Assembly: GCA_030691435.1 (NCBI GenBank)
Contig: JAUYEK010000445.1
Span: forward strand, 1 to 10,377
DNA: 10,377 nucleotides
Direction: 5' to 3'
From: Sulfuricella sp.
Lineage (GTDB): Bacteria > Pseudomonadota > Gammaproteobacteria > Burkholderiales > Sulfuricellaceae
The notes under the pieces were generated by a model. That model was not told the DNA's origin. It saw nothing but the letters and a program-made list of their open reading frames with translations, and did no database searches. This document shows positions 7,068 to 10,377 of the stretch, in pieces. Both the position numbers and the translations under genes were made by a program. Position 1 is the stretch's first letter. Each line of letters begins with the position of its first letter.

Positions 7068-8374
7068 GCAAGATCCAGTTCTTGTTGTAGGAGGCTATTG
7101 AGCATCAGCTCGGTTTTCTGGAGCGCTTCGCTCATACCCGTTGCTTCGGTCAACACAAAACCAAGAAGGCGAGGCTCCAGTCTATGTGATGGAGGTTGAA
7201 TGTCGGAGCCGAATGCACCATCTAATGCTTGCAAATGTCTCGCAATTGCAGCGGCTGCTAGAGGCGGTACAGCATTTCCAATTTGCTGCGTAACACTTGC
7301 CGCATTACCATGGAACCGATACTGGTCAGGGAAAGTTTGAATTCGCGCACATTCACGAATGGTCAGAGGTCTGTGTTCGTGCGGATGAATGAATTCCCTT
7401 GGTGCCGCCCCCGTGATAGTTAGGCTCTGTAAGTCACCATGCAGTCTTTTAATGCCGGAGGGTGCGCCACCTCGTTTTTCAGAAGGGGTGCCGTCCATTA
7501 CACGACGAAATGCACGCCGCTTAAAACTGTCATGCCAATATTCTTCCGGCAAGTCCTTCATGGTCTGCCCTGGCTTGAGTAATGCGCACCGTTCTTCATC
7601 CTTGGTGTCTGTTGAATGAAAGTGCTCCGTGACGCCTCCGCTGTTGTTGTCAACGCGCATTAATTGGTCAAAAGAGTTAACCGCTTCTGCTGCGGAGTAG
7701 GGAACTGTCGCCGATCTTGATCGTGCGGCTACGCCAAGCCCATCAAGCGCTTGGTCGAGCGTGGGTGCAAACGGCTTAGAACTCCGTTTTTTGGACTTGC
7801 CCGAGTCATATGAATACATTTCGGAGGGTAGGCTGAAATCCACTCCCAAGCGATTGCCGATGATAAGCACGCGCTTTCGCGTCTGTGGAACCCCATAGGC
7901 AGCAAGGTTAGTTTTGTGGATTCGTACCGAGTAGCCAAGCCCCAAGAACGCGCGCACCAGAGAAAAAACAGCAGTGCCATGATCTGACGTTAGTAGCCCC
8001 TCCACATTCTCGAAAATAAACCACCTTGGGCGGGCTTCGGCGACTATGCGAAGGTAATTGAAGATCAGTCTGTTGCGTGGGTCTTGTGCATCACGTGCAC
8101 CAGCCGTGCTAAAGCCTTGGCAGGGTGGGCCTCCAATAACTGCGAATAGCTCCTTTGGGCCCAATACATCCCGAAAAAAACTTGGCTCAACAGCTGAAAG
8201 ATCAACATTGTGGCATGTGCTTCCAATGTTTTCTTCGTATGTGGCGCAAGCATCCTTGTCAATTTCGGCACCGCAAATCGGAGGCAATCCGGCGCTAGCA
8301 AATCCATAAGAAAAGCCACCTGCTCCAGAGAAAAGGGATAGAACCGAATCTGACTGCGAGCGAGCGCTTAACAT
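7064..8374 (-). CDS. DNA (cytosine-5-)-methyltransferase of the restriction-modification unit
   Basis: A C5-cytosine methyltransferase (436 aa from the chosen start) that protects host DNA from the partner nuclease using S-adenosylmethionine. Conserved motifs are all present in order: [13 protein letters not shown] (14-25); [11 protein letters not shown] (81-89) with catalytic Cys85; VI, ENVEG (122-126); VIII, QTRKRV (164-169); the variable target-recognition region, about 190-325; [18 protein letters not shown] (335-350); X, QIGNAVPP (364-371). A tail of about 60 residues after motif X ends in a leucine-rich helix. The ATG at 8374 has GAGGTGG ending 9 bases upstream and puts motif I near the N-terminus as usual. 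An in-frame ATG at 8503 would add 43 residues, but a TATAAT lies inside that stretch, so it is less likely. The gene comes first in the operon. Confidence 0.93.
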   Translation of the reverse strand: MLSARSQSDSVLSLFSGAGGFSYGFASAGLPPICGAEIDKDACATYEENIGSTCHNVDLSAVEPSFFRDVLGPKELFAVIGGPPCQGFSTAGARDAQDPRNRLIFNYLRIVAEARPRWFIFENVEGLLTSDHGTAVFSLVRAFLGLGYSVRIHKTNLAAYGVPQTRKRVLIIGNRLGVDFSLPSEMYSYDSGKSKKRSSKPFAPTLDQALDGLGVAARSRSATVPYSAAEAVNSFDQLMRVDNNSGGVTEHFHSTDTKDEERCALLKPGQTMKDLPEEYWHDSFKRRAFRRVMDGTPSEKRGGAPSGIKRLHGDLQSLTITGAAPREFIHPHEHRPLTIRECARIQTFPDQYRFHGNAASVTQQIGNAVPPLAAAAIARHLQALDGAFGSDIQPPSHRLEPRLLGFVLTEATGMSEALQKTELMLNSLLQQELDLA

Positions 8375-8452
8375 AAATTGTGACCACCTCGGATTTACTG
8401 TTGCTGTTGCACCATGGAATCGAACCAAGGTTTTTGGGTTTAAGCATGTCGA

Positions 8453-8481
8453 ATTATAAGGCAAAAGCTCTATGATTTGCG
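8453..8481 (-). promoter_or_regulatory. Putative promoter of the restriction-modification operon
   Basis: On the minus strand a perfect TATAAT (8458-8453) lies about 80 bases before the methyltransferase ATG at 8374; the expected start point is near 8446. The -35 position at 17-base spacing (8481-8476) reads CGCAAA, a poor match, so the promoter may be weak or need help. A start here would leave the ATG at 8503 outside the message. Confidence 0.45.
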
Positions 8482-8488
8482 TATCATA
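8471..8488. promoter_or_regulatory. Operator-like dyad over the -35 of the restriction-modification promoter
   Basis: The 18-bp sequence TATGAT-TTGCGT-ATCATA has perfect 6-bp arms. It overlaps the presumed -35 region of the methyltransferase promoter and lies 39 bases before the divergent CDF start codon. Such a site could bind a repressor or a controller protein, but no controller gene is visible, so the binder is unknown. Confidence 0.4.
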
Positions 8489-8527
8489 ACGTCCCGAACC
8501 CATTGCTTCTTAATCTTAATATTCCCG

Positions 8528-9697
8528 ATGCTCCACTACACCGCCAAACCGCACGCAGAAATCCACCCCGACCGGATCGGGCGCTTTCAAGCCGCGCAAA
8601 AAGTGACCTGGATCAGCGTTGCGGTGAACGTGGTGCTGACCGTACTGCAGATCGTGGTCGGTCTGTTCGGAAAATCCCAGGCCCTGGTCGCCGACGGTCT
8701 GCATTCCCTGTCCGACCTGCTGTGCGATTTCCTGGTGCTGTTCGCCAACCGCCATGGCGCGCGCGACGCGGATGAAGAGCATCCTTACGGCCACGGCCGC
8801 ATCGAAACCGCCACCACCCTGGCTCTCGGGCTGATTTTGCTCGGTGTTGGTGGCGCGCTGTTCTGGGGCGCAGCGGTCCGTCTGCAAGACCCCGCCGCGC
8901 TGCAAAAAGTCCACGTCGCCACGCTGTGGATCGGCATCCTGACCCTGGCCTGCAAGGAAGCGCTGTTCCGCTACATGCTGCATGTCGCGCGCAAGCTGCG
9001 CTCGCAGATGCTCGAAGCCAACGCCTGGCACGCCCGCTCCGACGCCGCCTCGTCGCTGGTGGTGGTGGCGGGCATCGGCGGCAACCTGCTCGGCTTCACT
9101 TCGATGGACATCCTGGCTGCGGTGCTGGTGGCGGTCATGATCATGCGCATGGGCTGGAAACAGGCATCCCAGGCAATTTCCGAATTGATCGACACCAGCC
9201 TGGACAAGAAAGAAGTGGAAGCGATACGCGCCACCCTGCTCGCCACCCCCGGCGTTCATGGGGTGCACGAATTGCGCACCCGCCGCATGGGGGATCGCGC
9301 GCTGGTGGACGCGCACGTGCTGGTAAACTCGCGCATCAGCGTCTCGGAAGGGCACTATATTGCCGAAAACGCGCGTACGCGCGTACTCAAACAGCACCAT
9401 GCGCTCGATGTGCTGGTGCATATCGATCCGGAGGATGATTCTTCCACCAAGCCCAACCAGCACCTGCCTAGCCGCGAAGCCTTGATCGCCCATCTGGAAC
9501 AGCGGCTGGGGCAGGCGCTGCCCAGGCATGAAAAAGTGGCATTGCATTATCTGGATGGAAAAGCGGAAGCCGAAATCTTCCTCGCCAGCGATGTCAGCAG
9601 CGAACAGGTCGCCGCGCTCAAAGCCGCCATCGCCGACCGGCTTCTGGACGATCCATTTTTTGCCGCCATTCATCTGCACCAACGCCATGCACCATAA
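8528..9697 (+). CDS. Cation diffusion facilitator (CDF) family divalent-metal exporter
   Basis: An inner-membrane proton-coupled exporter (389 aa), most likely for Zn2+ and perhaps Fe2+, Co2+ or Cd2+. Six membrane helices span about residues 26-215. The transport site is present on both helices: helix 2 ADGLHSLSD (His59, Asp63) and helix 5 HARSDAAS (His168, Asp172), an HD-HD set associated with zinc. HPYGHGRIE (85-93), typical of the loop before helix 3, is there. A cytoplasmic ferredoxin-like dimerisation domain follows at about 220-300 (ELIDTSLDKKEVEAI, HELRTRRMGDRALVDAHV). The last 85 residues form a second small charged domain absent from minimal CDFs such as FieF. The ATG at 8528 is preferred; an upstream TTG at 8477 adds 17 unlikely residues. 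No good Shine-Dalgarno sequence precedes the ATG. The last codons contain the first NtrC-type site of glnA. Confidence 0.93.
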   Translation: MLHYTAKPHAEIHPDRIGRFQAAQKVTWISVAVNVVLTVLQIVVGLFGKSQALVADGLHSLSDLLCDFLVLFANRHGARDADEEHPYGHGRIETATTLALGLILLGVGGALFWGAAVRLQDPAALQKVHVATLWIGILTLACKEALFRYMLHVARKLRSQMLEANAWHARSDAASSLVVVAGIGGNLLGFTSMDILAAVLVAVMIMRMGWKQASQAISELIDTSLDKKEVEAIRATLLATPGVHGVHELRTRRMGDRALVDAHVLVNSRISVSEGHYIAENARTRVLKQHHALDVLVHIDPEDDSSTKPNQHLPSREALIAHLEQRLGQALPRHEKVALHYLDGKAEAEIFLASDVSSEQVAALKAAIADRLLDDPFFAAIHLHQRHAP

Positions 9698-9704
9698 TGG
9701 TGCA
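9688..9704. promoter_or_regulatory. NtrC binding site 1 upstream of glnA
   Basis: TGCACCATAATGGTGCA has perfect 8-bp arms around a single central base and matches the known NtrC enhancer pattern TGCACY-N5-GGTGCA exactly. It covers the last codons and the stop (9695-9697) of the CDF gene. Its centre, 9696, is 31 bases from that of site 2, about three helical turns, close to the spacing of the paired NtrC sites at E. coli glnA. Confidence 0.75.
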
Positions 9705-9718
9705 TTATGCGCCTTTTT

Positions 9719-9735
9719 TGCACAATTCCGGTGCA
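9719..9735. promoter_or_regulatory. NtrC binding site 2 upstream of glnA
   Basis: TGCACAATTCCGGTGCA keeps both conserved half-sites (TGCAC and GGTGCA) with the standard five-base gap. Its centre is 9727, on the same helix face as site 1. It ends one base before the palindromic element starting at 9737. Confidence 0.7.
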
Positions 9736-9736
9736 A

Positions 9737-9883
9737 GTCAAAACTGGCGCCCTTCACGTTTGCCCCTTCTCCCTTTGGGAGAAGGTTGGGATGAGGGTAG
9801 CTCCCAATTCGGCGGACCACCCTCACCTCAATCCTCTCCCGCTCGCGGGAGAGGAGGCAAACGTAAAAGGCGCTTGTTTTGAC
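9737..9883. repeat. 147-bp REP/MITE-like palindromic element (family B)
   Basis: Outer arms of 28 bases (9737-9764 and 9856-9883) are inverted with 24 of 28 positions pairing. Inside are two compact hairpins: CCTTCTCCC-TTT-GGGAGAAGG (9765-9785, perfect 9-bp stem) and TCCTCTCCCGC-TC-GCGGGAGAGGA (9832-9855, perfect 11-bp stem). A third partial pairing joins 9786-9798 with 9819-9831 (11 of 13). The whole can fold as a cross-like structure on either strand. No coding signal is inside, and no target-site duplication was obvious. It separates the NtrC sites from the sigma-54-like promoter of glnA. Confidence 0.82.
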
Positions 9884-9921
9884 CGGCAGTTATGGCACAA
9901 TGCTTTTTTTATGTTTTTGCC

Positions 9922-9937
9922 TGGCATGTTTCATGCT
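9922..9937 (+). promoter_or_regulatory. Sigma-54-like promoter of glnA
   Basis: TGGCATGTTTCATGCT has the invariant GG (9923-9924) and GC (9935-9936) exactly ten bases apart, with a -24 box TGGCAT (consensus TGGCAC) and a -12 box ATGC (consensus TTGC). The expected start point is near 9948, about 67 bases before the glnA ATG. The two upstream NtrC-type sites strengthen the call, because NtrC activates only sigma-54 promoters. A TGGCAC at 9893-9898 lacks the matching GC and was not chosen. Confidence 0.6.
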
Positions 9938-10014
9938 AACTTGCCTCCCAGTAGCAAAAACCCAGAATTCGAAGTCATTTTTTTGCAAACTTTTAGATAG
10001 TTAGGAGATAAAAC

Positions 10015-10377
10015 ATGGCAGTCGCCGACGTTTTGAAAATGATCAAGGACAACGATGTTAAATTCGTTGACCTGCGCTTTACCGATACCCGCGGCAAGGA
10101 ACAGCACGTTTCCATTCCCGCCCACGTGGTGGACGAAAACTGGTTCGAAAGCGGTCACGCCTTCGACGGCTCCTCCATCGCCGGCTGGAAAGGCATTCAG
10201 GCGTCCGACATGCAGCTGATGGCCGACCCGGAAACCGCCAACATGGATCCGTTCTTCGACGAATCCACCTTGATCATGTCCTGCGATGTGGTGGAGCCTT
10301 CCGACGGCAAGGGCTATGACCGCTGCCCGCGCTCCATCGCCAAGCGCGCCGAAGCCTACCTGAAATCCACCGGCATC
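10015..10377 (+). CDS. glnA: Glutamine synthetase type I, N-terminal part (partial)
   Basis: The first 121 codons of the ammonia-assimilating enzyme that makes glutamine from glutamate, ammonia and ATP, a dodecamer in the cytoplasm; the gene runs off the window. The N-terminal beta-grasp domain is clear: [20 protein letters not shown] (5-24), [10 protein letters not shown], and the hallmark [12 protein letters not shown] (50-61), in which the aspartate and serines contribute to the neighbouring subunit's active site. [15 protein letters not shown] leads into the catalytic domain. The start is fixed by AGGAG at 10003-10007, seven bases before the ATG. Control by nitrogen through NtrC and sigma-54 is indicated by the sites upstream. 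The adenylylation tyrosine would lie beyond the window. Confidence 0.97.
   Translation, partial: MAVADVLKMIKDNDVKFVDLRFTDTRGKEQHVSIPAHVVDENWFESGHAFDGSSIAGWKGIQASDMQLMADPETANMDPFFDESTLIMSCDVVEPSDGKGYDRCPRSIAKRAEAYLKSTGI

Noticed and set aside
8374..8503. ATG at 8503 as the methyltransferase start
   Set aside because: The best -10 box lies inside this stretch, a good ribosome site exists only at 8374, and motif I would be unusually far from the N-terminus. It is not fully excluded.
8516..9826. A long open frame on the minus strand opposite the CDF gene
   Set aside because: It is a His/Gln/Gly-rich shadow of the CDF codons, spans the NtrC sites and part of the repeat, and has no recognisable domain.
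9893..9907. TGGCAC as an alternative sigma-54 promoter for glnA
   Set aside because: The -24 box is perfect, but ten bases after GG the sequence is TT rather than the required GC.
9697..10000. Short open frames across the glnA leader
   Set aside because: They read through the palindromic element and the control sites; peptides such as PLPLGEGWDEG are familiar artefacts of this kind of repeat.

Overview
The window is chromosomal DNA of a GC-rich proteobacterium. The genes and their arrangement (a PiT phosphate transporter followed by a DUF47 gene, aroE next to mtgA, MgtE with the LVHKQ-type N-terminus, palindromic intergenic repeats, an NtrC/sigma-54-type glnA leader) suggest a betaproteobacterium, perhaps of the Nitrosomonadales. 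That placement is inferred from memory of such proteins and no search was run.

Layout: (1) 1-202, the 3' end of an RND efflux pump permease. (2) 302-3698, an ion-transport block: pit and a DUF47/PhoU-like gene in one operon (+), converging on mgtE (-). Two copies of the same palindromic repeat (302-379 and 3621-3698) bracket the block. mgtE has a strong sigma-70-type promoter about 330 bases upstream, so its leader is long and hairpin-rich and contains a possible attenuator. (3) 4084-5706, aroE then mtgA on the minus strand, separated by an inverted repeat. (4) 5940-8374, a two-gene type II restriction-modification unit on the minus strand: a C5-cytosine methyltransferase whose stop codon overlaps the start of a PD-(D/E)XK endonuclease, probably of the ApaLI family. 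Sampled stretches of this unit are clearly poorer in GC than the flanking genes, which points to horizontal acquisition. (5) 8528-9697, a cation diffusion facilitator (+). (6) 9688-10377, the control region and first 121 codons of glnA (+), with two NtrC-type boxes, a 147-bp REP/MITE-like palindrome and a sigma-54-like promoter.

The flanking genes are housekeeping: phosphate and Mg2+ uptake, divalent metal export, shikimate and cell-wall synthesis, nitrogen assimilation. The accessory piece is the restriction-modification unit between aroE and the CDF gene. I saw no CRISPR array, tRNA, rRNA, integrase or transposase gene. The signals most worth checking are the glnA control region, where a repeat lies between the enhancers and the promoter; the mgtE leader; and the restriction-modification unit, with a dyad on its promoter and an open frame continuing past its tandem TAG stops.
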